Positions 1 through 11,155 of a DNA stretch of 64,000 nt are shown in pieces. The position numbers and the translations under genes are program-made. How positions within the stretch are numbered: position 1 is the stretch's first letter; every line of letters starts with the position of its first letter. Under the pieces are notes generated by a model that worked only from the letters and a program-made list of their open reading frames with translations, was not told where the DNA came from and searched no databases. The DNA comes from Halocafeteria seosinensis (taxonomy: Eukaryota > Sar > Bigyra > Bicosoecida), in NCBI GenBank assembly GCA_001687465.1, contig LVLI01000305.1, positions 62,001 to 126,000 of the forward strand, read 5' to 3'.

Positions 1-742
1 GACGTCACCACTCTTCTCCTCGGCTTCTACAAGCCGCTGATCCGATCCTTCTTCATCATACACGGAGCGGAAATCATGAGGAGAATCATGGGACTGAGCG
101 GACAGTCCGTAGGATTTCGAAGTCACATCAATATCATCAACATTCGCATGAGCATGTTGTTCACCTTCTTCGAAATCGTAGAATTCTTTCGCTTTCTGCA
201 CGACGGCCCTCTGTTCGATCAAATTGTAGACACGAGGAGCAAGATCATCGCGCATATTCAAAGACTCTTTGAACCTTGAGTGTTGAACTTGTAGCTCATC
301 TTCCATCGCTTCTAAAAGGCTGCGTCGTGCCCCACGTTGAGCCAAGAAGTTGTTTTTCCACGTTTCGAATTCTCCTTCAGTGCGGGTTATCTTCTCAACT
401 CCAAATTGATCCATGGCACGACTGTATTCTCTCAAGATACCTTCTAAGTCATTGCACCGGCGAACAAAGGGAGTGTACTCTCGCTTAAAGGCGGTAGTGT
501 CTCCCAACATCTGTGGTTACAGGCAGAACACATACAGAATGTAAGATGTAGTTAAGGCAAGAAACATTTCATCAACTTTGCATGTATGCAACACGTACAT
601 CAGTGAATTCCATGACGCCATCCTTCCCCAGTTGCTGGACACAATCATGAGCTACGTGCTCTCGAATGAATATTGAGCGCAACTCCATTGGTTCCGAGCG
701 GAACCAAGAGCCCCCTTTCTTGGGCGCAGTTGCTTCCGTCAT
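1..742 (-). CDS. ATP6V0A: V-type ATPase V0 subunit a, N-terminal part (runs off left edge)
   Basis: Subunit a is the membrane subunit of the V-ATPase that forms the proton half-channels; its large cytosolic N-terminal domain acts as a stator contact. Exons read complement(<1..510, 599..742), with an 88-nt intron, donor GTACGT. The start at 742 opens a product whose first 48 residues carry the family's opening pattern: WFRSEPM, then LRSIFI, then AHDCVQQLGKDGVMEFTD. It continues with KREYTPFVRRCNDLEGILRE and a long charged coiled-coil. About 218 of the usual 800 or so residues lie in the window, so the eight membrane segments and the catalytic arginine are not visible. It is divergent from the V-ATPase A gene beginning at 1363. 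Identity is clear from the N-terminal motif; which paralogue it is cannot be told. Confidence 0.9.
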
Positions 743-1362
743 TCTATCGTAATAAAATGCTCTATAATGCGTCCAAAGCACGCAGCAAAAGGTGCAATTG
801 TTGTGTTCTTCGTGGTTTTTTCCCGGTATACGCAGCTTTCCAAGGAATCTCACTGCTATCAGTAGACACCTTGGCAGAATAAGAAAAGAGATGGGCGTTC
901 CTTATTCGGAAATGAGGTGTATGAGGCGCTCTATGGGGCTCACAATACCTCCATATCTTGCTTGAATTCCACTTTCTCCAGGGGATGGACCGCCCCTCCG
1001 TGGGGCGCCGGCGGTGCCGCGCCTTTTCCGCACAGAGCCGGACACACAGATGCACAAAAAACATTGGTCGTTGCCAACAGAGGGCCTCCCAAGGGGAGGG
1101 AAACGACCAAGGGACTAGACCCCCTGTGCCCCCTAGGCAACGATAATGTGGCTGGCAGCGCGGTGCGGAAAGCAGAGAGCTGCTCCGGGCGGCAGCCCCC
1201 CCCCCTTTGGAGAAGGAGTCTTTCGGACTCTGATACAGTTCCATGTTGACCGTTTTGGAGACTTTTTATTCAGGCAAACGAGATTATATACCTTTGTCTG
1301 TCGAGTTGTGTGCGTGTGTACGTGTTGGTTTGTTTCTTGTGGTGCAAAACACGTAGCAAAAT
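743..1362. promoter_or_regulatory. Divergent intergenic region between two V-ATPase genes
   Basis: These 620 bases separate the start codons of V-ATPase subunits a (minus) and A (plus). No coding exon is convincing. A G/C-rich part (about 960-1220) includes a run of nine C at about 1196-1204. The position suggests a shared two-way promoter or two back-to-back promoters, but I see no motif I would name. Confidence 0.4.
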
Positions 1363-3673
1363 ATGTCGAGTGCCAAAGGAAGAGGAGCCCAAAATGCGGC
1401 AGACGATATTGATGCTCGTGAGAGCATGCAGGGGGAGATCTACAAGGTTTCCGGTCCACGTAAGTATTCACGCCCATTGAATCTTTGTTGAGCGAAGCGG
1501 AAGGTCCCACTAAAAAAGGAGGGCAATGGAACGAACGGGAGTGTAGAACGAATCCTTGCTGGGAACACATACTCTTCATGTTGCATCTTGTATGGTAAAC
1601 CATTTCCTATATTCGCGTTACTCGTGGATAATCGCAGTGGTTGTGGCGGACAAGATGAGTGGAGCTTCTATGTACGAGCTTGTCCGTGTCGGGAAACAGA
1701 ATCTTGTGGGAGAAATCATTAAGCTGGAAGGAGATACCGCTAGTATTCAGTGTTACGAGGACACATGTAAGTAGCCGTGTGGAGGCTTATATAACTAATA
1801 ATTGGTAGTTTTCAACTTGGCGTGTTTTGTACTCACTCTTAACAGCTGGTCTCATGGTAGGCGATGTGGTCGGAAGAACTATGGCGCCACTTTCCGTGGA
1901 ACTCGGCCCCGGAATCATGGACAATATCTTTGATGGTATCCAACGACCTCTCGAAGACATCTGGACAGGAGCGGACAAGTCTCCATACGTACCCCTAGGT
2001 GTTGATATTGGTGCCCTAGATCACTCTAAGAAGTGGGACTACACACCTGTCAAGGAATGGAAGGAGGGCGATCCGATCACGGGGGGAAGTATCATTGGAT
2101 CTGTAAGTTGCGAGAAATATGCATAAAATAAAAGTCTTCGATGCGAACCGCTAATTGCCTTTCCAGGTGTTCGAGAACGAGTTGGTACCTGACCACAAGA
2201 TTATGATCCCACCGCATATCTCGGGTGAGATTATTAAGATTTACGCTGATAAGGATGGGCAGTACACCTTGGATGATCCCTTAATGGAGGTGCTTGATCA
2301 GAAATCTCAGTCGGTAAGAAGTGGACAAGTTCGGGGATGTGTGACTTGCAGGGTTTAAAATTTTTGTTGTGTTATTGTGTATCTGCCCTTTCCAGAGAAA
2401 GAAAATTTTCATGTCACACCAATGGCCGGTGCGTAAGCCTCGCCCAGTAGTTGAGAAACTTCCAGGTGATGAAGCTCTAATTACCGGACAACGCGTGATT
2501 GACGTTTTGTTTCCATCTGTCTTAGGTGGAACTTGTGCCATTCCCGGTGCATTCGGTTGTGGCAAGACCGTCATTAGTCAAGCACTCTCTAAGTACAGTA
2601 ACACCAACGGTATCATTTACGTAGGCTGTGGTGAGCGAGGAAACGAGATGGCAGAGGTGCTGTCCGAATTCCCGGAACTGACTACTCATGTGAATGGGAA
2701 GGAAGTTGGTATTATGAAGCGAACATCCTTGGTAGCGAACACCTCTAACATGCCTGTGGCAGCCCGAGAAGCTAGTATTTACACAGGAATTACGATAGCT
2801 GAGTATTTCAGAGATATGGGACAGAATATTGCCATGATGGCGGATTCCACCTCCCGATGGGCCGAGGCGCTGCGTGAGATTTCCGGACGTCTTGGAGAAA
2901 TGCCTGCGGACGGTGGCTATCCAGCTTATTTGTCGGCTCGTCTGGCCAAATTTTACGAGCGAGCTGGCCAAGCAGTATGCATCGGATCTCCTCGGCGGAA
3001 AGGTAGTGTGAGTGTCGTAGGTGCAGTGAGTCCCCCGGGTGGTGACTTTTCAGATCCAGTGACGGGGGCTACCCTCGGTATCGTACAAGTTTTCTGGGGC
3101 TTGGATAAGAAACTGGCTCAGCGAAAACATTTCCCTAGTGTTAACTGGAACGTGAGTTACAGCAAGTACATGAGAGTATTGGAGCCTTATTTCGACAGTT
3201 ACGGAGAAGAGCGGGATTACTCCACTCTACGAAACTCGGCCAGAGATATTTTGCAGGAGGAGACAAAGCTAATGGACATCGTCCAGTTGGTTGGTATGGA
3301 CTCCCTTTCAGAGGAGCAAAAGGTTACACTTGAGGTCGCAAAGATTATTCGTGAGGATTTCCTCCAGCAGGATGCTTTTTCAGACCACGACTACAACTGT
3401 CCCCTGGAGAAATCCCTGGGAATGTTGCGTGCAATCATTCGTCTCCACGATCGGGCTCAAAGGGCAATTGTGGAAACCCAGGACGTCGCCGAGGAAACCG
3501 GTGTAGATCCGTTCACGTGGAGAGCATTCCGTGCCACTCACCCCGAGTTATTGGATAAGGTCACACAGATGAAGTTCCAAGATCCGCTTAAGAGTACTGA
3601 AGGCCTACGCTCACACTTCCGCGAAGTTATCAAGGAAATCGACGAGGTTTTCGACAACATGACGTCTTACTAA
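1363..3673 (+). CDS. ATP6V1A: V-type ATPase V1 catalytic subunit A
   Basis: This is the ATP-hydrolysing subunit of the V1 sector, which drives proton pumping into vacuoles and endosomes. Five exons (1363..1459, 1638..1766, 1846..2102, 2167..2313, 2396..3673) keep frame and encode 635 residues, close to the family's roughly 615. The P-loop GAFGCGKT falls at about nt 2550. It is followed by [13 protein letters not shown] and by [19 protein letters not shown], the catalytic-core signature. The non-homologous region typical of A subunits lies in exon 3 and the start of exon 4. The start is the ATG giving [10 protein letters not shown]. The last exon alone carries two thirds of the protein; introns are concentrated at the 5' end. 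It converges on SPEF1, with 149 bases between stop codons. Identity is certain. Confidence 0.98.
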
Positions 3674-3822
3674 ATAGGTGGGGCAGCTGTTGGTTCATTG
3701 TAAATTGTGAGCTTCTTTTTGACATTATAGCACGGATAAATGCACCTGCTGTTCGCTTAGTAACCTAGTACATAGAGTGTGGGAGGCGCCTACCATTTGC
3801 CCTCAACCCTAGAGCTAAAAGC

Positions 3823-4827
3823 TTAACTCTGTGACTGCCCTGGTTGGCTCTGTAACCTTGTTGTTAATGTCTGAATTCTTGAATCCTTTAGGTCCAGTAG
3901 TTGCTGCAATTTCGAAATCTTCAGTTCAAGGAATTCCTTCGTCTCTTCCAAATTAGAGATTCGTTCATCTTTTTCTATAAGCTGCTGCTGAATATGCGCA
4001 GGAATGTCAGAAGACGAGTACGATTCAGGGCCGGGAACCCCACGCTGATGATGGTGGTACGCATTTGACTCATACGGAGCTTCCATTTCATTTCCATACT
4101 CGCCGTGTCGACTGCTATGCGGCTGCTGACCAATCGCAGTATCCAGGGAATGTCCGTTTTGCCGTCTCTTATCCGGGGACGCGTTTGCGTAGTGAGGGCT
4201 TCGCTGGGGCGTATTGGTGCGATTATTTGAGCCTACCGAACTCCTATCAGAGGACCTATTCATTCGCTTCCTTGCCTGCTCAGCTCTGTATTCAGCCATT
4301 TTATTTTGCAATCGCAAAAGCAATGACTCTATCATTCCTGGTTTGCAATTAACGACGCTCTCCATCTCCTCCTTGCTCACATTAAACTTTAGCTTCTTGA
4401 ACACTTTGCCTGTACAGGAGTAACACCGATACGTTGCAAGAATTCCGATAGGAAGTCAAGTTCAGGGGTGCTACGTACTATTTAAAGTAGCCCAATTATA
4501 CATTTTTTTGTGAAACGAGTTCGCCGGGCTGTAATTGTGCATTTCCACCAGTTTGGGGAAATAGTGGTTGATCACCTCCGCCATTAACACTGCATCTCAT
4601 GCTCAATCGCCGTCGTGAAATTCGAAAAGGGGCGTGCCTAGGGGGCAAAAAGCCCCCCGATACCGTTATTTTCACCAACTAGTACAAACCACTATTTTCT
4701 TACCTCCATCCGAAAAATCTCGGGCTATATTTCGTTTTGGTCGAGAGAGGGGTATTTCATCAACCCACGTATATATCCTCTGAAGAGTCTCATCGTCTAA
4801 ATAAGGAGGTTCCGAGGACGATGACAT
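3823..4827 (-). CDS. SPEF1: SPEF1/CLAMP, microtubule-bundling flagellar protein
   Basis: SPEF1 (CLAMP) binds and bundles microtubules in the central apparatus of motile cilia. Exons complement(3823..4409, 4479..4589, 4704..4827) give 273 residues; the human protein has about 236. The N-terminal third is the CH-like domain: YTWVDEIPLSRPKRNIARDF, then DGVLMAEVINHYFPKLVEMH, NYSPANSFHKKMYNWATLN and VFKKLKFNVS. A Ser/Asn/His-rich linker follows, then a C-terminal coiled coil (about 210-262) with leucine heptads. The start at 4827 places this family signature right after a short MSSSSEPPY leader. The intron between exons 1 and 2 contains a G/C-rich inverted stretch near 4636-4658. The gene is strong evidence that the organism builds motile flagella. 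Confidence 0.93.
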
Positions 4828-5265
4828 CTTGATAGTGCAGCGTGAGAAGGATCCAGGGGAAAATAGCCTCTATACGTTTACCAACTGGGCATAGGTCGTT
4901 CTCTCTCCCAACATACAGACGGACAAGCAATGGGACAACGTGTGGATACCAGAAAATGTCTACAATTCCGATGGAACGCCTGAACATCGCATGTTAAAAG
5001 GCCACAAATCCGCCGGGAAGCAAGGCGACAATCAATTGTGCCATGCGGTAACTTCAAGAAATTAGCAAGAGCGCTAGGAATGCAGCGTATAATCTGTATA
5101 GTTTTTACTGAAAGATATTGAAGCTGGAACAAAGTGGCGGTGCATTCTCTTTGCGGTCTATTAAAATAGGCAAAACATCATTAGGAGAACTTGCTGCGGT
5201 GCTCGTTAATGGCTGTAGACTGCATCTCGTCGAGCTGATGCACATTCGCCGAAAACAAAGTCGCT
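4828..5265. other. Intergenic: SPEF1 upstream region and SKP1 3' flank
   Basis: There are 438 bases between the SPEF1 start and the SKP1 stop, both on the minus strand. I see no exon with both coding character and usable splice sites. It should contain the SPEF1 promoter. Confidence 0.4.
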
Positions 5266-6149
5266 TTATGCATCATCTGCCCAATGATTTTCTTCTTTAA
5301 CTTGACGCTCTTCTTCTGGGGTGAAATCGTTAGCAATATTGAACGTCTGACGGATCTCTTCCGGCGTTTTATCTGTGGAAAGCGCGAACATATTGCTGAG
5401 CTACTCCACAGTACTAGGCAAGTTGTATCCATACGAACCTTTTATCATAGTGGCGACTTTTGCACACGTTAAGTCAAGCAACGGTTTAATATCAAGGTAG
5501 TTTGCCGCCTGGATAATACACACAGGTATAAGCGTCCTTGCATGCCACTTCCGAGGGAACAAGGCAAACATAACATACCAGAATTAAGTCAAATAGCGTT
5601 TCTTGGTCGACATCAACAAAGTTAGCGTCCCATTCAGAAACAATAGAAGCCAGATTACTAGATGGTAAAGGCTGCACAACAAAATGGTAATTATAGGAAA
5701 CTCAAAAACCCAGCTGGGTCAAGCCACGTACTTTTTCGATTTCTTTAATCGGATGTCCTTCTGTAGTATGGTGACGGCAGAATTCTATCACTTTTTTCAA
5801 TACATCTGCTCTCACATCCATTAAAGGAACTTCTTCCTCGTTTCCTGAAATCACGGTATCGAGAGTGTAATACTGAGTGTGCATGCGCAGTATGAAGCAA
5901 ACGCTTCCATACCTTCATCTTCCGTCATGGTTTTCACCAATCCACTTAGTTCAGCTTGTTCCCGGGGAACAACGAATCTAGTATTTTCCTGCGATGGCGA
6001 TACGTCACCTTTCTCAAGACATATGGCACGTGGGAGTTTAGAGCACATACTTGGGACAGGAGAGTGACATTATCCTGGTCTCCCTCTTTGGCATTTCCTG
6101 TATTCACTCCCGCAGCGCCGGAGGCACTGGGTTTCGATTCTGTAGCCAT
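5266..6149 (-). CDS. SKP1: SKP1, adaptor of SCF ubiquitin ligases
   Basis: SKP1 links cullin-1 to F-box proteins in SCF ubiquitin ligases. Six exons, complement(5266..5372, 5439..5508, 5579..5671, 5732..5844, 5913..5988, 6051..6149), join in frame to 185 residues; most SKP1 proteins have about 160-165. A Ser/Gly/Asp-rich leader of about 26 residues precedes VTLLSQ, which starts the BTB/POZ fold. Then come [52 protein letters not shown] and the F-box-binding C terminus [20 protein letters not shown]. The family usually ends ...NQWCEEK; here it ends NHWADDA. Introns are 56-70 nt. The identity is secure; the extended N-terminal leader is the only unusual point. Confidence 0.96.
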
Positions 6150-8082
6150 ATTCCCTCTCTCTTCTTTCCGAGCACGTTATCCTGGTATAGCAAACGACGC
6201 TTCTCTGTATGAGGAAGAGGTGTCGTTAATCAGGAGAATTGGTCTGCAAGTCAGCTGCAATTTCGAAGGCCCCGAGGTTTTCGTGGTCTGTCTACGGAAT
6301 CAACCCTAGCACAATCAAGCAGAGAAAGAATGTGGACCATCCAACTACATTCACGGTAGTCCTTTGCGATGATTAGCTGCTGTAAAGAACCACCGCTTCG
6401 CGGTGACCGCGATTGCATACCCGACAAACAAATGTTGGACTTCTTTCCGGTGCACCGGTGCCGAAAGATTTAGCGAACATGAGAACTTCATTGAGAAGTA
6501 CGTCTGGGTATTGTAAGCAGAAGTGTCATCTTGCACCATCTCATATTGATGCTTTGACGAACGAATAAAAGCCGAGCTATAATGAAGCTCTGGATCTTCT
6601 CGTTATGTTGTTAGAAGGGTTGGAATTGGTTAAGATGAAGTTTGTTTTCTTTCTACTTTGGTGTGGCATCTCTTCGGGGCAACTGTTTATAAAGGGTGGA
6701 GCACCACCGCTTTTCGCTCTCGTGATTGTTGCTCATGGGATGGAAATGGAATCGAAAAGAGTCCACACGGCGGCGGACATTCTCGTCCCCTCGGATGTTT
6801 TTGTTTCTCTTGGGCTCCCCTTTGAAGACAACCCTTGGCACAGAGCTTGTGTCAGTGGCCAAGTATGGTCAAGGACATGGTGGTGTGATCCCTTTATTCA
6901 TTGTTACTCCAATGTGACGCCAAGGTAGAAGGGAAGATACTGTGGAACTCGGTAGGGGATATGACCCAGTGACGAATCATCAAGGATGACTTCCAATTCA
7001 CGACGGTCATCTGATTTTGAAGACTCTTCAGTCTTCACTGATTATTGTCATTCTCTAGACGGAGGGTCTTTATTAATGATGTTCTTCTTCTTTTGTTCAC
7101 ATTTTGCGTTAGGGGCTTTTTGGAATGGTCATCAATTCCTTAACTGGGTGAAGGTGATGAAACCAATTCTATCAAACCTAGCTGAGCGTTTTCACAGTGA
7201 TTACGTCTTGTTTGTTTCAGCCTTGTCTGATTCACCAGTTCTCAAGGAAATGATGCTATCTCATTATACATGTTAGACTCTTGAATATTCACCGTTAGGT
7301 GATATTGTGATGTCATCCTTAGAGCTGATCCTGCTTTACGATGAAGTCTCGATGATGACAGTATATTAGCTCTAGTTGAAGAAATGGCAAGAAAGCCATT
7401 TTCTAGTGAAATCCTAGATAGTATTTGAGAGACGATAGCTGTCATCTCGGTCTTTCTTTTTGTTTCTTTTGTACAACAGAGAGTTGGATGGCTTCGGGGA
7501 TGAAGAATCAAAGCTTTTGCTTTGGTCCGTGTTAAATATGTCAGCCGTTTTGGTTGCGTGATTATACCTCAACAATTACCGACCCATGCCAACCAAAGTT
7601 TTTTCTCTGTTATTTTTTCAAGGCGATGACGAGAACTATATATCTGTCAATCCAACGATGCGTGCCTCGCAGATGAGTGTTTACAACCCTCTAAGAAGTC
7701 CGTGAGCCTTGCTTTTTGTCTTTTGTTTCTATTATGTTATTTGATTTTATGGGATGAACTTGCCGATGATTAGACATCATGCACCATTCTGACGGAGTAA
7801 AACCCTGTGTTGATTACTCTTAATTACACCATCTTTCGAATGAGGCAAGACATTCTGTTCACTTGTTGAAGTAGTAGTTGTTGAGGCTGAAAATAGTCAA
7901 CATCTGACAGACTATCAAAGGAAATGTTTTGTAAAATAAACATTTGCAACGTTTTTGGTAAAACTATATGATGGTTGTTTGTGGATTCTCCAGTCCCTGT
8001 GTGGCACCCCCTGTTCCAACGTTGGAAGTGACTGTGTAGGCGATTGTCCAAGGAAGTCGATGGTACAAAAACGAGACATATA
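6150..8082. other. Gene-poor 1.9-kb stretch with possible decayed coding sequence
   Basis: No gene here is supported. At 6635 an ATG opens MKFVFFLLWCGISSGQ, which looks like a signal peptide, but the frame ends at 6928 without a recognisable domain. Short open pieces around 7360-7430 (for example LVEEMARKPFSSEIL) and around 7621-7702 are interrupted by stops and look like remnants. The stretch is rich in T runs. With the adjacent polymerase relic it forms the least gene-dense part of the window. Confidence 0.35.
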
Positions 8083-8505
8083 ATGAACTTGACACCAGTT
8101 AAGCTATTCGTGTTCTATGGATTGTTCCTCCTCTTAGTTTATGGGTCGGGGATACTTCAGGCAGGTATGTACTCCGAACGAATACTGTATGCAATGATGG
8201 CTCCACTGTTTGCGTTTGTCGACAGATGCCTTTGAGTGCGATTCAGCCAGACTGCGGCAGTGCAACGAAGATTTCTTTGGTTGTACTTCCAAACCTCAAT
8301 CCCTGGTACGCACTGTCTGTAGTTTATGCTCATTTTGCGGTCTAATGAGTGTAATGTTGTCACGGTGATGGTCCAGATGGATTCTACAAAGTTTTGTACT
8401 TGCTATCTAAACCAGTTCGTTTGCTTCAAAGACTGTGACGACTTTCCAAGTAATTGGGAACAAGATTGTATGGACGACTGCCCTTCCAAATTCTGCGGAC
8501 GATGA
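8083..8505 (+). CDS. Small secreted cysteine-rich protein
   Basis: Three exons (8083..8164, 8226..8305, 8377..8505) with clean GTATGT and GTACGC donors and CAG acceptors join in frame to 96 residues. I do not recognise a family. The first exon is almost exactly a signal peptide: MNLTPVKLFVFYGLFLLLVY followed by GSGILQA. The mature part of about 69 residues has ten cysteines, an even number compatible with five disulphides, spaced within AFECDSARLRQCNEDFFGC and the last exon (FCTCYLNQFVCFKDC through DCPSKFCGR). It is acidic in the last third. The 3' end approaches the polymerase relic on the other strand. Its size and pattern resemble secreted effectors, pheromones or small cysteine-knot-like proteins, but function is unknown. 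The consistent splicing and cysteine pattern argue that it is real. Confidence 0.6.
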
Positions 8506-8579
8506 GGTGATTCTGTTTGTACCGAAGTGCTGAGGCCAAAGAGGTCTCCCGGAAGAAGGAGTGCCAACTTGGCTACGAT

Positions 8580-10066
8580 CATATCAGCGTAGACATCTTC
8601 TGTTTCGATTAAGTACGCCAATGAATCAGTATCGGTGAACAGCAACTTGGCTCTGTCACCATATCGCTTTCGGATCACATTGTAGTGATGATCAATCATA
8701 ATGTACTTGAATGTACTCGAAGTCTTGGAATAATCAACCGCTAGCAAATCATCACCAATCGCATTCCATGATTTACAACGAAAAGAGTTAATGTACTTGG
8801 AGGCACGTTCTTCATCGGTACAAAGCTTGATGTTGCTATATTTCCTAACATCCTCAATGGTCTTCCCAAACAAGGCGTTCATACACAATTTGAAGTAATT
8901 TTTCTCGAACTCATTTTTGGAATTCTTACGGCATTCTGCCATATGATCTACATAGTTTTTCATAGAGTAGGTTTGATGAAAGGTCAACACTTTATGGATT
9001 TTGGTTACCCGCAATCCCAACGAAACATACAACTGTAAGCAACGGTAATCCAATACATATCCTTTTTTATCGTTCAAGTTGGCGATCAATTTCTTATTTT
9101 TGGGTAACTTGTACCCCATAGTCTCAGCGATTGTAGCCATCAATGGACTAAAATCACCAGCAACATTTTCTACAGCACATGGGTAGTCATTATGAGAATC
9201 ATGTAGTTCTTCAGGATAGTCAACGTCACATTTCACGACACATCCTTCAGATCCATACTTGTCCATCGACAAAATCCGTTCCAACGTGTACACACACACA
9301 AATGTGACAGATAGCGTGTACTCTTCCAACCCCTTGTCGGTACCTCTGACATTGTGGGCGCAGGCATGGCTCCTCCCCCGATGCCTCCTGAGCTTAACCA
9401 GTGCTGTGTTCCCCCACGGCGCATGTCAGCAAGGCTGCAGGAACAGCGGGCCCGTCACTGCTTAACACGGGCGCTTACCGCTCCTCGTTAAGAGGATGTG
9501 GTCAACTTCCCGGCCGGTGGGCTATCTGTCACATTTGTGTGTGTGTCCAACTCCCCCCACTCAAATTTTGAATGAGGCAATGGAAAACGAGACATAACAG
9601 TTGGATACAGACTATTTGCGTCAATGTAACTTATGTGAGTAGTAGGCTTCGAACTGTCGTAATCAGGGCAATGCTTGTTATTCGCACGAGCAAGACGATG
9701 ACTAATTTGCGACAAGCCACCACGACATTGCTCTTGGAAAAACAACAACTTATCGTACTCGGTAGAATATAGATCGCCGTCTTCATCCACGCCATTGTCG
9801 TGGTCCACTCGTGGAGTAATTCAACGGGGGGTAATCCATCTTCCATCACCCGTTTCTTGTATCCTGCCATCGTATAGCCCGGTAATCCAAAGACATTTTC
9901 GTTCAGGTAGATGTCCGATGTCAAAACGATTTTTCCCATTGGCATAGGCGTAGGGGTAAATACCCTTTTGTTTCAGCACTTGTCGTTGTTCATCGCTCAG
10001 TCCTGCGAAATGTTTCTCAAGATGAGTGAATTGCTTTTCCCCCATTTCACCTTTGGTTTTCACCAA
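8580..10066 (-). pseudogene. Decayed protein-primed DNA polymerase B (Polinton/linear-plasmid type)
   Basis: This is a relic of a family B polymerase of the protein-primed kind found in Polinton/Maverick elements, adintovirus-like elements and linear plasmids. Three landmarks can be seen on the minus strand: the motif A region DANSLYP near 9610-9630, the motif B region FKLCMNALFGKT near 8865-8910, and motif C DTDS near 8623-8635. It is broken: the N-terminal part is spread over at least three frames (about 10066-9821, 9945-9811, 9808-9547). The middle is split by a 261-bp insertion at 9286-9546, and similarity stops soon after motif C near 8585, so the thumb and C terminus are missing. No integrase, packaging ATPase or capsid gene is recognisable nearby. 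It is most likely an old, inactive copy. Confidence 0.75.
9286..9546. mobile_element. 261-bp MITE-like element inserted in the polymerase relic
   Basis: The element has perfect 26-bp terminal inverted repeats, at 9290-9315 and 9521-9546, rich in AC repeats at the outer end and containing AATGTGACAGATAGC inside. It is flanked by a 5-bp direct repeat CCAAC at 9281-9285 and 9547-9551, the expected target-site duplication. Removing the element and one copy of the duplication would bring the polymerase frame on both sides back into register. Four extra bases (GTGT) on the left end are not mirrored. The interior is G/C-rich with no coding potential. It is therefore a non-autonomous DNA transposon; its superfamily is not clear from the ends. 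Confidence 0.8.
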
Positions 10067-10751
10067 GTTGGCGGTCAGGGTACAAGTCTGGTGAGAGCAC
10101 TCTTCCTACGATGACCAGAACGTGGGTGTTAGGCTTGTCTTTTAGGACGGCAGTTCGTCCATTGTTACCACCTTCGTTCCCAGATTGGTTGTTAGTGATG
10201 CTCTCAAAATCGCACAATCCTTTCGATACACATGCACGGACACAGATGTGACGGATATGTCCCAACAAAGTGCTAAGCAAGAGTCAAGAGCCAGGAGCCT
10301 AGAGCCGCTGTTCGCTGCAGCTCTTTGTGGAGCAAGGCGTTAATGTACTCTTTGTATAGTTGCACTTTATTGGTGTGTAGAGCCCTACCATCAGGTTGGT
10401 CCTACCAACTATACAACTATACATGCGTATACACCTCTTTAATAGAGCAAGAGCGAGACTCACTACACCTTCACATCGCCTTTCGAGTCACCCGTCTTTT
10501 GGCACCTGGTTCATTGACTTCAAATCGAAATTGTACGGGAACATATACATGTATGGATAGAAACATCTCTTATGTATGCATAGACACCAAAATAGCTCTT
10601 GGTATGATGTATTGATGGCGTACTAACCATTTTCGTTTTTTTCCTGATTTCAACAAAATTCAAATCTTTTTTGTGGAAAATGCCGATTTTCGCAAAAAAA
10701 ACGAAAAATATAAATGTTTTGTAACAAAAAAATGTGCCGTAAGACGCCTGC

Positions 10752-10800
10752 TTCAACAAAAAACAAAAAAAAATCCAGTTTCGTTTTCGTTTTTGTTGAA
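10752..10800. repeat. A/T-rich imperfect inverted repeat
   Basis: Left arm TTCAACAAAAAACAAAAAAA and right arm ending TTTTTGTTGAA can pair across a short centre. Both sides are flanked by CCGTAAG (near 10737 and 10801), so the unit may be a small insertion or an amplified hairpin. Another TTCAACAAAA occurs near 10650. Confidence 0.45.
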
Positions 10801-10987
10801 CCGTAAGCATCGGCCTTACTGTATGGTTCCGCGAAGAAAATAAAACATCGGTGCAGATAAAGTTTTCAAGCGTATCAAAAATGTTTGAGTACATGAGCAA
10901 TGCCGCATCGCTAGAGACATAAATTAGTCCGTTTAAAGAGTTTGGACAAAGTTGATTCCTGACAAAAAGTTAAGTCTTGACCTCCGG

Positions 10988-11006
10988 GCCGGGCGCTAAG
11001 CCCGGC
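10988..11006. repeat. G/C-rich hairpin
   Basis: GCCGGGC is separated from its exact complement GCCCGGC by the loop GCTAA. The 7-bp stem stands out in an A/T-rich context. It could be a structural remnant or a 5' element of RPL27A, whose start lies 150 bases downstream. No known RNA family is recognised. Confidence 0.3.
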
Positions 11007-11155
11007 TGAGCCCTAGCTCATAATGAGATATAGGCACTCTGCAGCGAGATCGGATTTGGGGTGAAGCCATTCTCTACTCCACCTAGATGTATAGAGGGTT
11101 AATACTCCAGAATAGGTAACTATTTCTGCTGTCTTCTCCTTGAAAACACGTGAAA

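Larger units (their letters stand above)
10067..11155. other. Intergenic, AT-rich, with inverted repeats
   Basis: No gene is supported in this 1.1 kb. It includes a diverged copy of the MITE terminus near 10240-10257 (CACAGATGTGACGGATA against CACAAATGTGACAGATA), an A/T-rich inverted repeat at 10752-10800, and a G/C-rich hairpin at 10988-11006. The right end, about 11010-11155, should contain the RPL27A promoter. Confidence 0.4.

Noticed and set aside
917-1249. Open frame of 110 codons in the V-ATPase intergenic region
   Set aside because: Its composition follows the G/C-rich DNA, it has no domain, and an equally long frame exists on the other strand.
6605-6928. Possible secreted protein beginning MKFVFFLLWCGISSG
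   Set aside because: There is only a short hydrophobic start; the rest has no family pattern or splice-supported continuation, so I list it only as a weak remnant.
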